Positions 34,359 through 44,038 of a stretch of DNA of 64,000 nucleotides are shown one piece after another. The stretch's first letter is position 1, and each line of letters starts with the position of its first letter. The position numbers were made by a program, and so were the translations under genes. Origin of the DNA: Clostridium thermosuccinogenes. Lineage in GTDB: Bacteria > Bacillota > Clostridia > Acetivibrionales > DSM-5807. The notes below the pieces were generated by a model. That model saw only the letters and a program-made list of their open reading frames with translations, was not told the origin of the DNA and ran no database searches. The DNA lies in contig NZ_CP021850.1 in assembly GCF_002896855.1 (NCBI RefSeq), forward strand, positions 1,699,665-1,763,664. Reading direction: 5' to 3'.

Positions 34359-36785
34359 TTGAAAGTAAAAAAGACACAAAAGAAGAGATACAGAAAAAAA
34401 GATGAGAGCATTTCGTTGGAAAAATATAACAATGAAATAATGGGAATATTGGTGTTGGCGTCCGGGGTGCTTGCAGGATTGAGCCTTTACTACACCCAAT
34501 CGGTGGGGATATTTGGAAAGCTGCTGAAGGAAATCCTCCTTGGCCTTTTTGGAATGCCTGCTTTTATACTGCCTCCAGCTATTGCTTTTTACAGCATAAT
34601 GATGATATTTAAGAAGAATGATAATACCCTGAAGGCCAGATACCTTTATGGACTTATCCTGTTGGCCTTAATATCATCACTGATCCAGACTGCCTTCTTC
34701 AACCGTAAGGATTATGAGAATTTAACTCCCGGAGGCAGTCTGTACAAGTTTATTCAAGACGGCATTAAATTGAAAGGCGGAGGTATTTTGGGAGGCCTTA
34801 TAAGCACACCCTTTTTGCTGGCTTTTCAAACCTTGGGCACCATAATAATCATATCCGCCCTTTCTATAATTGATATTATTTTACTGACCAACATGTCTAT
34901 TGCTAATTTTGCGAGAAATGTGAAAGATATTTTTGTGAAGATGTTTGAAAGGCTCGCAGCAGCTGTTAAAGCTGTGGCAAGGCTTGCAGGAAAAAGAGGA
35001 AAACAAGAGGAAGATTTGGAAGGCTATCCGGAGGGAACGGATATTGATTTCAAAACGGATTCGAAGCTGTTGGACTTTCAGAGTGAAAAGGCTTCCAGGG
35101 AGTTGAGGGAAAAGAATAAAAATAATGCCAAGAACGCTATGAAAGACGAAACGGACAGATTAGGGCCCATTGAGCTGGTAATAAGCGATTTCAGAAGTAA
35201 TATAAAGACGGAGGATAAAATATCCGGAGACAATAGGCCGGATAACCATAAAGCTGAAGCTTTAAAGGAAAAGGACAGCAAAGAGGATGGGGAAATCGAG
35301 GAACAGCTTCAGCAAAAAATGCAGGAAAACAGCGGATTTGTTTATAAATACCCTCCTATTGAGCTGTTAAATGACAACAAGGATGGGATTAAAGACATAA
35401 AGGAAATCAGGAATGCCGCTATTGAAGGCGCTAAAAAACTGGAGGACACTTTAAAAAGCTTTGGTGTGGAGGCAAAGGTTATAAATATCAGCCGTGGTCC
35501 CACGGTAACCCGTTATGAGCTTCAGCCCAGCCCTGGGGTAAAGGTAAGCAAAATCGTCAATCTATCCGATGACATATCCTTAAACCTCGCTTCTTCCGGG
35601 GTCAGGATTGAGGCACCGATACCCGGCAAGGCCGCCGTAGGTATTGAAGTGCCAAACAAAGAGGTTTCTCCGGTTTTCTTAAGGGAAGTTATAGATTCCA
35701 AGGAGTTTTCCAGTTTTACGTCGAAGCTGGCCTTTGCATTAGGCAAGGATATTTCAGGGCAGAACATAATAGCTGATATTGCAAAAATGCCGCACCTTCT
35801 CATTGCCGGAGCAACAGGTTCGGGTAAGAGTGTTTGCATAAACAGCCTCATCACCAGTATTTTATATAAGGCATCACCGGATGAGGTAAAGCTACTTATG
35901 ATTGACCCAAAGGTGGTTGAACTGGGCGTATACAATGGCATACCGCATTTGCTCATACCTGTGGTGACCGACCCTAAAAAGGCGGCAGGAGCCCTCAACT
36001 GGGCGGTGCAGGAAATGGTAAACAGGTACAAGCTTTTTGCAGAAAAGGGAGTAAGGGACATAAAGGGATACAACCATATACAAAAAGAGTCGGGCGAGCA
36101 GGGTATGATGCCGCATATAGTTGTAATAATAGATGAGCTTGCAGATTTGATGATGGTTGCTCCCAATGATGTGGAGGATGCGATATGCCGGCTGGCACAG
36201 ATGGCCAGAGCAGCAGGCATGCATCTGGTAATCGCTACCCAGAGGCCATCGGTGGATGTCATTACAGGCATAATAAAAGCGAATATACCTTCAAGAATAT
36301 CCTTTGCGGTATCTTCACAGGTAGACTCCAGGACCATACTGGATATGGCCGGAGCGGAAAAGCTCCTGGGAAAAGGCGACATGCTTTTTTATCCTGTAGG
36401 TGAGCCAAAGCCTATCAGAATTCAGGGAGCTTTTGTATCAGACGGTGAGATAGAACGGGTGGTGGAATATGTTAAATCCCAGGAGAAGGCGGAGTATAAT
36501 GAGGATATTATTGAGAAGATAAACAGTGAAAAGGAAGTTGAAGAGAAAGACCCTGGTGATAATGATGAGCTTCTGCCCCAGGCTATTGAGATGGTGGTCG
36601 AAGCCGGCCAGGCTTCTGTTTCGCTCATCCAAAGAAAATTTAAAGTAGGCTATGCGAGGGCTGCAAGAATAATAGATCAGATGGAAGAAAGAGGAATCGT
36701 AGGGGGTTACGAGGGAAGCAAGCCCCGCCAGGTGCTAATTACAAGGCAGCAGCTCCAGGAAATGAAAATGAGCAATGGCGAATAG
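34359..36785 (+). CDS. ftsK: FtsK/SpoIIIE-family DNA translocase
   Basis: The 808-residue hexameric ATPase pumps chromosomal DNA through a closing septum. It has an N-terminal membrane domain with four hydrophobic segments (about residues 28-48, 66-88, 102-118 and 150-185), a charged linker to about 325, and the alpha-beta motor domain. Walker A is LIAGATGSGKSVCINS (about 487), Walker B is HIVVIIDELADLMMV (about 585), and a C-terminal gamma winged helix (ASVSLIQRKFKVGYARAARIIDQME) would recognise KOPS/SRS. It starts at a TTG 8 bases after CGGGGGTG. Position after tepA-ylzJ matches spoIIIE of Bacillus, but one gene may serve both division and sporulation here. Confidence 0.95.
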   Translation: MKVKKTQKKRYRKKDESISLEKYNNEIMGILVLASGVLAGLSLYYTQSVGIFGKLLKEILLGLFGMPAFILPPAIAFYSIMMIFKKNDNTLKARYLYGLILLALISSLIQTAFFNRKDYENLTPGGSLYKFIQDGIKLKGGGILGGLISTPFLLAFQTLGTIIIISALSIIDIILLTNMSIANFARNVKDIFVKMFERLAAAVKAVARLAGKRGKQEEDLEGYPEGTDIDFKTDSKLLDFQSEKASRELREKNKNNAKNAMKDETDRLGPIELVISDFRSNIKTEDKISGDNRPDNHKAEALKEKDSKEDGEIEEQLQQKMQENSGFVYKYPPIELLNDNKDGIKDIKEIRNAAIEGAKKLEDTLKSFGVEAKVINISRGPTVTRYELQPSPGVKVSKIVNLSDDISLNLASSGVRIEAPIPGKAAVGIEVPNKEVSPVFLREVIDSKEFSSFTSKLAFALGKDISGQNIIADIAKMPHLLIAGATGSGKSVCINSLITSILYKASPDEVKLLMIDPKVVELGVYNGIPHLLIPVVTDPKKAAGALNWAVQEMVNRYKLFAEKGVRDIKGYNHIQKESGEQGMMPHIVVIIDELADLMMVAPNDVEDAICRLAQMARAAGMHLVIATQRPSVDVITGIIKANIPSRISFAVSSQVDSRTILDMAGAEKLLGKGDMLFYPVGEPKPIRIQGAFVSDGEIERVVEYVKSQEKAEYNEDIIEKINSEKEVEEKDPGDNDELLPQAIEMVVEAGQASVSLIQRKFKVGYARAARIIDQMEERGIVGGYEGSKPRQVLITRQQLQEMKMSNGE

Positions 36786-36797
36786 CGTATGGGATGT

Positions 36798-36813
36798 CAT
36801 TTCCCGGGAAATG
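36798..36813. promoter_or_regulatory. 16-base perfect palindrome, possible operator
   Basis: CATTTCCCGGGAAATG is a perfect dyad lying 13 bases after the ftsK stop and 100 bases before the TPR gene. It could be a dimeric regulator's site or a short terminator stem, though it has no loop and no T run. Confidence 0.3.
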
Positions 36814-36913
36814 GCTGAATACGTAGTGAAATCCTGATCAGGCGGCAAATGCTTGTCATTATTTTCTCCCGTTTACGCATAAGTATAAATAGGAATAAAA
36901 GGGGGAAATAAAT

Positions 36914-37681
36914 ATGACTGTCGTAATAGGATTTGTGATTTTTCTGATGCTGCTTTTTATAATCTATATGTTCCACCGCCTGTACATCACACGGAAATGG
37001 ATAAATATCATTTCCCTAGGATTTCAGATATGCATATTTACCATAGCCACGCTGGGATTTGTCGGAAATGTAGGCGCATCGGAATCCCTGGAAGCTTTGT
37101 ACTTGCTTTTTGGATGTTTCCTGCCCGGAGGTTTTTTTGCATATGATTACTTCCGCATGATCAGGAGAGTGAAGCAGCCGGAATCGGCTGAAAGGCTCAT
37201 AGATAATACCGCATCGGATATTGCTGAGGAAAGTACCGTCAAAATCGACATTCCGGAAAACACATTAAGCATAAAGGCTGAGAAATTTGTGCCGGAGGAC
37301 TGGAGTACGCGGTATAATGCCGGTGTGAAGCTGTATGAGCAGGGGAGATATGCCGAAGCCGTGGATATGCTAAAAAAAGCTCTTGATGTCAAGCCGGATG
37401 AAATTATTATCTATTATCATATGGGCTGCGCGCTGATTGAGCAAAAAAGGTATGATGAAGCTCTGAACTGCTTTAAAAGGGCATTTGGGGTGAAGCTTAC
37501 CGACAGTGAAATCTACTACGATATTGCCACCGTATACTCCCTTATTAAAAAATATGATATAGCTGTGGACGCATTGAGAAATGCCGTTCAACTGGACCAT
37601 GATCTTAAGATAGAAGCCAGATATGACAGAGCTTTTGAGCCCATCAAAAAAAGTCCGGAGTTTAAGCGGATTGTTTCGTAA
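36914..37681 (+). CDS. TPR-repeat membrane protein
   Basis: The 255-residue protein has three N-terminal hydrophobic segments (about residues 2-21, 32-51 and 58-78), an acidic linker of about 50 residues, and three tetratricopeptide repeats from about 135: WSTRYNAGVKLYEQGRYAEA, IIYYHMGCALIEQKRYDEA and IYYDIATVYSLIKKYDIA. It ends with FKRIVS. TPR proteins act as assembly scaffolds; partners are unknown. The ATG follows AAAGGGGGAAATAA. It is transcribed alone, with a terminator immediately after it. Confidence 0.85.
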   Translation: MTVVIGFVIFLMLLFIIYMFHRLYITRKWINIISLGFQICIFTIATLGFVGNVGASESLEALYLLFGCFLPGGFFAYDYFRMIRRVKQPESAERLIDNTASDIAEESTVKIDIPENTLSIKAEKFVPEDWSTRYNAGVKLYEQGRYAEAVDMLKKALDVKPDEIIIYYHMGCALIEQKRYDEALNCFKRAFGVKLTDSEIYYDIATVYSLIKKYDIAVDALRNAVQLDHDLKIEARYDRAFEPIKKSPEFKRIVS

Positions 37682-37705
37682 GCCATTAGTAATAGCAAAC
37701 CAAAT

Positions 37706-37735
37706 AAAACCGGTAGTTTAATCCTCCGGTTTTTG
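37706..37735 (+). terminator. Intrinsic terminator
   Basis: AAAACCGG (37706-37713) pairs with CCGGTTTT (37726-37733), the 3' arm continuing into T, 25 bases after the TPR gene. Confidence 0.85.
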
Positions 37736-37921
37736 TGTTATAATGAGACCGGAATTACGAGGATATGATTAAAGTGGATATATAAAAAGTACTAAATTTA
37801 CGCCGGATGAGTTTATTATCTGTTATAAATGGAAAAAAGATAATATGATGGCATTTTTGAAATGAAAGACACCGGTCAACAGATAAATTGCCTATACAGC
37901 ACAAAAGGAAAAGGTGAAGGA

Positions 37922-39913
37922 ATGAGATTTTTACCTATATCAAAAGAAGATATGAAGGAGAGGGGCTGGGATCAGCTGGACTTTCTCTTGATAAGCGGCG
38001 ATGCCTATGTGGACCACCCGAGTTTCGGCACCGCAATTATATCAAGAATCCTGGAAAAGGAAGGCTACAGGGTTGGAATCATTGCTCAGCCGGATTGGAA
38101 AAGTGTTGATGCTTTCAAGATATTAGGACGTCCTAAATATGCAGTTCTTGTCACATCAGGTGTTATAGATTCGATGGTGAACCATTATACGGCCAGTAAG
38201 AAGGTCAGAAGCGACGATGTGTACTCTCCGGGAGGAAAGGCTGGTTACAGGCCTGATCGTGCCGTAATAGTTTACTGCAATAGAGTCAGGGAGGCCTTTA
38301 AGGATATACCCATCATCATAGGTGGGATAGAAGCGAGCCTCAGAAGATTTGCCCATTATGATTATTGGGATGACAAGGTAAGACGTTCAATACTTCAGGA
38401 TTCAAGAGCCAATTTATTGGTATATGGCATGGGTGAGAAGCCCATATTGGAGATTGCGGGCATGCTTAAACAGGGCATACCCGTGAATGAAATAAAAGAA
38501 GTTCGTGGAACTGCTTATATTGCATCTTATGAGGATTTGCCCGATGAGATAAAGGAGCATATGGACAGCGGGGCTAAAAAGGGAAAATATGCTGTACTGC
38601 CATCCTTTGAAGAGGTTTCGGAGGACAAGGCGGAATATGCCAAAGCATTTAAAATTCAGTATGAAGAGCAGGATGCCATAACAGGAAGGACGCTGATACA
38701 AAAACATGGCGACAAGTATGTGGTGCAAAATCCTCCGATAATGCCCCTCAGCGAAAAGGAAATGGACAGGATATATGCTCTGCCCTACGAGAGGACCTAC
38801 CATCCTATATATGAGAAATATGGAGGAATTCCGGCCATAAAGGAAGTAGAGTTCAGTATAACAAGCCATAGAGGCTGTTATGGCGGATGCTCCTTCTGTG
38901 CGTTGAATTTCCACCAGGGCAGGGTTATACAGCGCAGAAGCCAGAAGTCTGTGATCAATGAAGCCAGGAAGCTGACAATGCTGCCTAATTTTAAGGGCTA
39001 TATCCACGACGTGGGAGGACCTACAGCCAACTTCAGGGGAAGAGCATGCGAAAAGCAGGATAAAAGCGGTGTTTGCAAAAACAGGCAGTGCTTATACCCT
39101 GAGCCTTGCAAAAACCTCATAGTGGATCACTCCGAATACCTGGATCTTCTGAGAAAGCTGCGGGAATTGCCCGGAGTCAAGAAGATATTTATCCGCTCGG
39201 GCATCAGGTATGATTACCTTATGCTGGACAAAAACGATGAGTTTTTTACCGAATTGTGTGAGCACCATGTAAGCGGCCAGCTGAAGGTTGCCCCGGAGCA
39301 TGTTGTGAACAGAGTGCTGCACAGGATGGGAAAGCCTAGCAGAGAGGTATATGACAGGTTCGTGAAGAAGTTTTATGAAATAAACCAAAAGCTTAACAAA
39401 GAGCAATATCTGGTTCCCTATTTGATTTCAAGCCATCCTGGAAGCGATCTGAAGGCTGCTGTAGAGCTGGCTGTATATCTGAATAAGATAAAATACACCC
39501 CGGAGCAGGTCCAGGACTTTTATCCCACACCGGGAACGCTTTCCACATGCATGTTTTATACCGGCCTTGATCCCAGGGATATGAAAAAGGTCTATGTACC
39601 CAAATCTCCAAAGGAGAAAGCCATGCAAAGGGCATTGCTGCAATACAGAAAAAAGGAGAATTACAACCTTGTTTATGAGGCTTTGAAGCTGGCAGGAAGG
39701 GAAGACCTGATAGGATATGGCAAGGATTGTCTAATAAAGCCTCCTAAAGCCCCAAAGCAGCACGGAACCGGAAGGCAGGAGGAAAAAAACAGCTTGGGGC
39801 ATGGAAGCAAAACGGGAGAAGGCAGAAAAAAAGCTGCCGGAAAGGCGAAAGGCGGAAGAACGGGAGGTAAAAGCCGGGCAGGCAGCTTGAGAGAAAGAAA
39901 AAAGAAGAGGTGA
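37922..39913 (+). CDS. YgiQ-family radical SAM protein
   Basis: The 663-residue protein has the YgiQ N-terminal domain ([34 protein letters not shown]), a B12-like Rossmann region with [21 protein letters not shown], and then the radical SAM core with [11 protein letters not shown] (about residues 324-331). A further Cys-rich patch follows ([21 protein letters not shown]) and a C-terminal DUF3362-like region with [16 protein letters not shown]. The last 55 residues are Lys/Gly/Arg-rich and probably disordered. Function of the family is unknown. The frame opens at 37862, but ATG 37922 ([10 protein letters not shown]) matches the family start. The half-ATPase gene follows 4 bases later. Confidence 0.92.
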   Translation: MRFLPISKEDMKERGWDQLDFLLISGDAYVDHPSFGTAIISRILEKEGYRVGIIAQPDWKSVDAFKILGRPKYAVLVTSGVIDSMVNHYTASKKVRSDDVYSPGGKAGYRPDRAVIVYCNRVREAFKDIPIIIGGIEASLRRFAHYDYWDDKVRRSILQDSRANLLVYGMGEKPILEIAGMLKQGIPVNEIKEVRGTAYIASYEDLPDEIKEHMDSGAKKGKYAVLPSFEEVSEDKAEYAKAFKIQYEEQDAITGRTLIQKHGDKYVVQNPPIMPLSEKEMDRIYALPYERTYHPIYEKYGGIPAIKEVEFSITSHRGCYGGCSFCALNFHQGRVIQRRSQKSVINEARKLTMLPNFKGYIHDVGGPTANFRGRACEKQDKSGVCKNRQCLYPEPCKNLIVDHSEYLDLLRKLRELPGVKKIFIRSGIRYDYLMLDKNDEFFTELCEHHVSGQLKVAPEHVVNRVLHRMGKPSREVYDRFVKKFYEINQKLNKEQYLVPYLISSHPGSDLKAAVELAVYLNKIKYTPEQVQDFYPTPGTLSTCMFYTGLDPRDMKKVYVPKSPKEKAMQRALLQYRKKENYNLVYEALKLAGREDLIGYGKDCLIKPPKAPKQHGTGRQEEKNSLGHGSKTGEGRKKAAGKAKGGRTGGKSRAGSLRERKKKR

Positions 39914-39917
39914 GCAG

Positions 39918-40574
39918 ATGGATTATTCATCGGAACTGGAATCGGTAATAAGAAAGTATGACAGCTTGAAGATGCATTATTTCAATGAAAAGGGCAGAAG
40001 GGACCTTCTGATTGATCAGAAAGCAAAGCTGGAAGAAGCGCTGCAAAAAGTGTTGAACAACCTCGATGTGCTGGAACAGGTGAGGATACTGCTTCAAAAG
40101 GTATCCGAATATGCCCGGGAGCAGTCAAGGAGGCAGATAGAGTCTTTAGTTACCAACTGCTTACAGTTCATATTTGATATGAATATAGAGTTCAAAATAG
40201 AGATAGAGGAGGTCCGGGGCAGGCCGGAAGCGGAATTCTATGTAATAAGCAATATCAATGGGGAGGAAATTAAAACAAAACCCCAGGATGCAAGGGGCGG
40301 CGGGGTTATTGATATCATATCCCTGGCGATAAGGGTGGCGATGCTCCATTGCAGCAGCCTTGAGATAAGCGGACCTCTTATTTTGGATGAACCGGCAAAG
40401 CATGTGAGCGAGGATTATATAATCCAGGTAGCTGAGTTTCTCAAGCAGGTAAGCAGCATGTTCGACATGCAGGTGATAATGGTAACCCATAACAGGCACC
40501 TAAGTGAAATTGCCAACAAGGGTTACCGAGTCGGTATGATTGACGGAATAAGCCGTGTTTCAAATGATTCTTGA
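39918..40574 (+). CDS. SMC/Rad50-like half-ATPase lacking Walker A
   Basis: The 218-residue protein looks like the C-terminal half of an SMC/Rad50/RecN ATPase. Residues 1-80 form a coiled coil rich in Glu, Lys, Leu and Arg, and a beta-rich stretch follows (EFKIEIEEVRGRPEAEFYVI). The ABC signature ARGGGVIDIISLAIR is at 125-139, Walker B LILDEPAKHVS at 154-164 and the H-loop MVTHN with His 191. No P-loop GxxxxGK[ST] exists in this protein or in the 5' neighbour. It starts 4 bases after the YgiQ gene with AGAGGTGAGCAG upstream. A partner supplying Walker A, or a non-hydrolytic role, must be assumed. The ATPase-superfamily assignment is by motifs. Confidence 0.75.
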   Translation: MDYSSELESVIRKYDSLKMHYFNEKGRRDLLIDQKAKLEEALQKVLNNLDVLEQVRILLQKVSEYAREQSRRQIESLVTNCLQFIFDMNIEFKIEIEEVRGRPEAEFYVISNINGEEIKTKPQDARGGGVIDIISLAIRVAMLHCSSLEISGPLILDEPAKHVSEDYIIQVAEFLKQVSSMFDMQVIMVTHNRHLSEIANKGYRVGMIDGISRVSNDS

Positions 40575-40799
40575 CATAAAATTAGAATGAGTTTAAAATT
40601 AATCTATATTGTGTTGGCAGGATTTTTATAATAACAAATCTTGCCCACTTGTAGATAATGTGTTTAACTTTGTGTTTTGGTTTGGTAAGAAATACCGAAA
40701 TTGTTATCCGACCAAAGTTATTTTAAATCCGTTATCTTAAGAAGCTTGTTAAATTTTGATATTTGGTAATTTGAGCATTGAAAACTGAATATTGAGGAG

Positions 40800-42374
40800 G
40801 TGTGTGCTATACCAGATTATATCATGATTTTATTGGGCTTGGGAGTTGGATTGATAATTGCAGTCTTTGCTTCATTTATAGCTTACAAGAAGGGTATAGA
40901 ATACCGGAAGAGAGTAGCCGAAGCAGAAATAGGCAGTGCCGAACAGGAAGCCAAAAGGATGATCAGTGAAGCTCAGAGAATGGCAGAAAGCCGTAAGAGA
41001 GAGATAATGCTTGAGGCTAAGGAGGAAATCCACAAAAGCCGTGTGGAGCTGGAAAGGGAGATCCGGGAAAGAAGGAACGAACTTCAGAGAAATGAGAGAA
41101 GATTGGTTCAAAAAGAAGAATCCCTGGATAAGAAGATGGAATCCCTGGAGCAGAAGGATGAACTTCTGAATAAGAAGACCAAAGAGGTAAATGCTCTGCA
41201 GGAAAAGATCTCTGAGACTTACAGAAAACAGGTTGAGGAGCTGGAACGGATATCCGGGTTGACTGTGGAAGAGGCTAAGAACTATCTGCTTAAGAATGTG
41301 GAGAATGAAGTAAAGCATGAAGCGGCTTTACTGATAAAGGAGATTGAGGCAAAAGCTAAGGAAGAAGCAGACAGGAAAGCAAAGGAAATTATTGCGTATG
41401 CAATACAGAAATGTGCGGCAGACCATGTGTCTGAAACCACGGTTTCTGTTGTCCCACTGCCGAACGATGAGATGAAGGGTAGAATAATCGGCCGTGAAGG
41501 CAGGAATATCAGAACTCTCGAGACCTTGACAGGCATAGACCTGATTATCGATGATACCCCCGAGGCGGTTATTCTTTCAGGATTTGATCCGATAAGGAGA
41601 GAAGTTGCCAGGATAACCCTGGAAAAACTCATAGTAGATGGAAGAATACACCCTGCCAGAATCGAAGAGATGGTCGAAAAGGCTAAGAAGGAAGTGGAAA
41701 ACACCATTCGCCAGGAGGGTGATCAGGCAACCTTTGAAACCGGAGTTCATGGCCTGCATCCTGAACTCATAAAGCTTCTTGGAAGATTGAAGTTCAGAAC
41801 CAGTTATGGTCAGAGCGTACTGAATCACTCAAAGGAAGTTGCCTACCTCGCAGGATTCATGGCAGCAGAGTTGGGCCTGGATGTAAACCTTGCAAAGAGA
41901 GCAGGGTTGCTGCATGATATAGGCAAGGCCGTGGATCATGAGATGGAAGGATCCCATGTTACTATCGGTGCCGATCTTGCTAAGAAGTATAGAGAAGGAA
42001 ATGAAGTGATAAATGCTATTCTGGCTCACCATGGTGATGTAGAGCCGACATCGATAATTTCAATTCTGGTACAGGCAGCTGATTCGATATCTGCTGCAAG
42101 GCCTGGTGCGAGAAGGGAAACGCTGGAATCTTACATCAAGCGTATTGAAAAGCTTGAAGAGATAGCAAATTCGTTCCCTGGAGTGGAAAAGAGCTTTGCT
42201 ATACAGGCGGGAAGAGAAGTAAGGATAATTATTAAACCCGATGAAGTTTCGGATGATGAGATGGTTATCAAAGCCCGGGAAATAGTCAAAAAGATTGAGA
42301 GTGAACTGGAATATCCAGGACAAATAAAGGTAAATCTTATAAGGGAAACAAGATCTGTTGAATATGCAAAATAA
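40800..42374 (+). CDS. rny: Ribonuclease Y
   Basis: RNase Y is the membrane-anchored endonuclease that starts mRNA decay in Firmicutes. It has one N-terminal helix (about residues 8-30), a long Glu/Lys/Arg coiled coil (to about 190), a KH domain ([22 protein letters not shown]), and an HD domain ([17 protein letters not shown] and ILAHHGD). At 524 residues it is normal. The start is unclear: the GTG at 40800 overlaps the ribosome binding site GAGGAGG (40794-40800), the first in-frame ATG is 40824 (too far), and an ATA at 40809 is spaced 8 bases from it. A terminator follows, then ymdB, its usual neighbour. Confidence 0.95.
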   Translation: MCAIPDYIMILLGLGVGLIIAVFASFIAYKKGIEYRKRVAEAEIGSAEQEAKRMISEAQRMAESRKREIMLEAKEEIHKSRVELEREIRERRNELQRNERRLVQKEESLDKKMESLEQKDELLNKKTKEVNALQEKISETYRKQVEELERISGLTVEEAKNYLLKNVENEVKHEAALLIKEIEAKAKEEADRKAKEIIAYAIQKCAADHVSETTVSVVPLPNDEMKGRIIGREGRNIRTLETLTGIDLIIDDTPEAVILSGFDPIRREVARITLEKLIVDGRIHPARIEEMVEKAKKEVENTIRQEGDQATFETGVHGLHPELIKLLGRLKFRTSYGQSVLNHSKEVAYLAGFMAAELGLDVNLAKRAGLLHDIGKAVDHEMEGSHVTIGADLAKKYREGNEVINAILAHHGDVEPTSIISILVQAADSISAARPGARRETLESYIKRIEKLEEIANSFPGVEKSFAIQAGREVRIIIKPDEVSDDEMVIKAREIVKKIESELEYPGQIKVNLIRETRSVEYAK

Positions 42375-42384
42375 TAAAATTGTA

Positions 42385-42418
42385 ATAATAAAAAGCGTGG
42401 CAACACGCTTTTTATTAT
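42385..42418 (+). terminator. Terminator of rny
   Basis: A perfect 15-bp stem (42385-42399 with 42404-42418) around GCAA, with an A-rich 5' arm and T-rich 3' arm, lies 10 bases after the stop. Confidence 0.92.
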
Positions 42419-42635
42419 GCCCGAAAGTGGCAAGTAAAAAATTCTCTCTTTATGAATATAAATATGTATAAATGAGTGAATATTAGATATATATTTTCTG
42501 ATATAATTATTTTGTTGACTTACGACTGCTTCAACCGGCAACGGTGATATGGCCGGCTATGTTATACGGCTTAACACCTATAGTTTTAATTAATCATAAC
42601 CGAACCCGGCTGATGTGTTTAGAATGGAGGATATT

Positions 42636-43415
42636 TTGAAGGTTTTATTTATCGGAGATATTGTTGGAAATCCCGGAAGAAAAACTGTCCGGGAAGTTCT
42701 TGCGGATTTGAAAAAAGAACTGCAGTTTGATTTTTGCATAGCAAATTCGGAAAACGCTGCGGGAGGCAGAGGGATCACATATGTCGTTGCCCAGGAAATT
42801 TACAAAATGGGTGTGGACGTAATCACCCTGGGAAACCATGCCTGGTCCAAAAGCGAAGTATTGAATTTTATTGATACAGACCCCAGGATAATCAGACCTG
42901 CCAATTATCCGGAGGGACTCCCCGGAAAAGGTTCATTAGTATACAGCAATGGCAAGTCAAAAATAGGAGTATTGAACTTATTAGGCCGTGTATATATGGA
43001 CAGCGTGGATTGTCCTTTCAGGACGGCGGACAGAGAACTGGCGTATCTGAAGAATCTTGCCAAGGTAATAATTGTAGATATGCATGCGGAGGCAACTTCC
43101 GAAAAATGTGCGCTGGCGTGGTATCTTGACGGCAAGGTAAGCTGCGTGCTGGGTACCCATACCCATGTTCAGACCGCCGATGAGAGGATTTTACCCTTTG
43201 GAACGGCATATATTACCGATGTCGGAATGACAGGCCCATATGAAGGTATCATAGGGGTGGACAGAAAAATAATCATTGATAAATTTATTACCCATATGCC
43301 TGCAAGGTTTGAGGTGGCAAAAGGGGCTACCCAATTTAATGCGGTATCTGTTGAAATCGATGAAAATACCGGAAAGGCGCTGAAAATTGATAGGATTTCA
43401 AGAATTGTAGATTAA
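42636..43415 (+). CDS. ymdB: YmdB-family metallophosphoesterase (2',3'-cyclic nucleotide phosphodiesterase)
   Basis: YmdB-type enzymes hydrolyse cyclic nucleotides and in Bacillus affect the choice between biofilm and motility. The 259-residue protein starts MKVLFIGDIVGNPGRKTV, with metal motifs IANSENAAGGRGIT (about 32), TLGNHAWSK (about 63), VDMHAEATSEK (about 148) and the GTHTHVQTADERIL pair (about 172). The frame extends to 42615 and contains an ATG at 42624, but GGAGG at 42626-42630 sits inside that codon's context. The TTG at 42636, 5 bases after it, gives the exact family start. Confidence 0.93.
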   Translation: MKVLFIGDIVGNPGRKTVREVLADLKKELQFDFCIANSENAAGGRGITYVVAQEIYKMGVDVITLGNHAWSKSEVLNFIDTDPRIIRPANYPEGLPGKGSLVYSNGKSKIGVLNLLGRVYMDSVDCPFRTADRELAYLKNLAKVIIVDMHAEATSEKCALAWYLDGKVSCVLGTHTHVQTADERILPFGTAYITDVGMTGPYEGIIGVDRKIIIDKFITHMPARFEVAKGATQFNAVSVEIDENTGKALKIDRISRIVD

Positions 43416-43476
43416 TGGACATCGGTTCGAGATTATTACAATTGCTAAGCTTATTTTCTAAAATTTAGATGCAAAA

Positions 43477-43505
43477 AAAGGATTTCATAACTTTTTGTAG
43501 AATTA
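43477..43505 (+). promoter_or_regulatory. Sigma-H-type promoter of spoVS
   Basis: AAAGGATTT (43477-43485), an 11-base spacer and GTAGAATTA (43497-43505) match the sigma-H consensus RnAGGAwWW and RnnGAATww at every defined position. Transcription would start about 25 bases before spoVS. In Bacillus spoVS is a known sigma-H gene. Confidence 0.8.
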
Positions 43506-43536
43506 TTAACGCATAATATATTGGGGGGTAAGCTTT

Positions 43537-43800
43537 ATGGATGTATTAAAGGTCTCAGCAAAGTCCAATCCAAATTCTATTGCAGGTGCTTTAGCAGGAG
43601 TAATCAGAGAGAGAGGAACTGCTGAAATACAAGCGATTGGCGCTGGAGCTCTTAATCAGGCTGTTAAGGCAGTTGCAATTGCAAGAGGTTTTGTTGCACC
43701 ATCTGGAATGGAATTGATTTGTATACCGGCTTTTACCGATATACAAATAGATGGTGAAGAGAGAACAGCAATAAAACTAATAGTAGAACCAAGAAGATAG
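43537..43800 (+). CDS. spoVS: Stage V sporulation protein S
   Basis: The 87-residue protein is nearly identical in pattern to SpoVS of Bacillus: MDVLKVSAKSNPNSIAGALAG, then GAGALNQAVKAVAIARGFVAPSG and the terminal EERTAIKLIVEPR. It is an Alba-like small protein that influences the timing of sporulation and septation. The ATG follows TTGGGGGGTAAGCTTT. It is expressed alone from a sigma-H-like promoter and ends at its own terminator. Its presence supports a spore-forming or spore-derived lineage, although SpoVS is also kept by some non-sporulating bacteria. Confidence 0.97.
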   Translation: MDVLKVSAKSNPNSIAGALAGVIRERGTAEIQAIGAGALNQAVKAVAIARGFVAPSGMELICIPAFTDIQIDGEERTAIKLIVEPRR

Positions 43801-43868
43801 ATATATTATTGGACGCTATTATAAAGCTTATATCTGTTGTATACTACATATTATCTCATTTTCATTTT

Positions 43869-43889
43869 AAGCACATTGGTGCTTTTTTT
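43869..43889 (+). terminator. Terminator of spoVS
   Basis: AAGCAC (43869-43874) pairs with GTGCTT (43879-43884) around ATTG, followed by a T run. Confidence 0.85.
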
Positions 43890-44038
43890 ATGTTGTTTTA
43901 TGCCTGCTGCGGTGGAGGACCTCATGTCCGGAATGCAGTGAATGAGTACGGATCATTGCAGCGGATTGCTATATAATATTGAGTGCGAATCTTTTATATG
44001 GTATCATCATTATGAACATAAACGGGAGGTAACAGCTT

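Noticed and set aside
35522-36382. 286-codon minus-strand open frame inside ftsK
   Set aside because: Antisense shadow of the motor domain; Ser/Ile/Thr-rich low-complexity translation with no recognisable domain.
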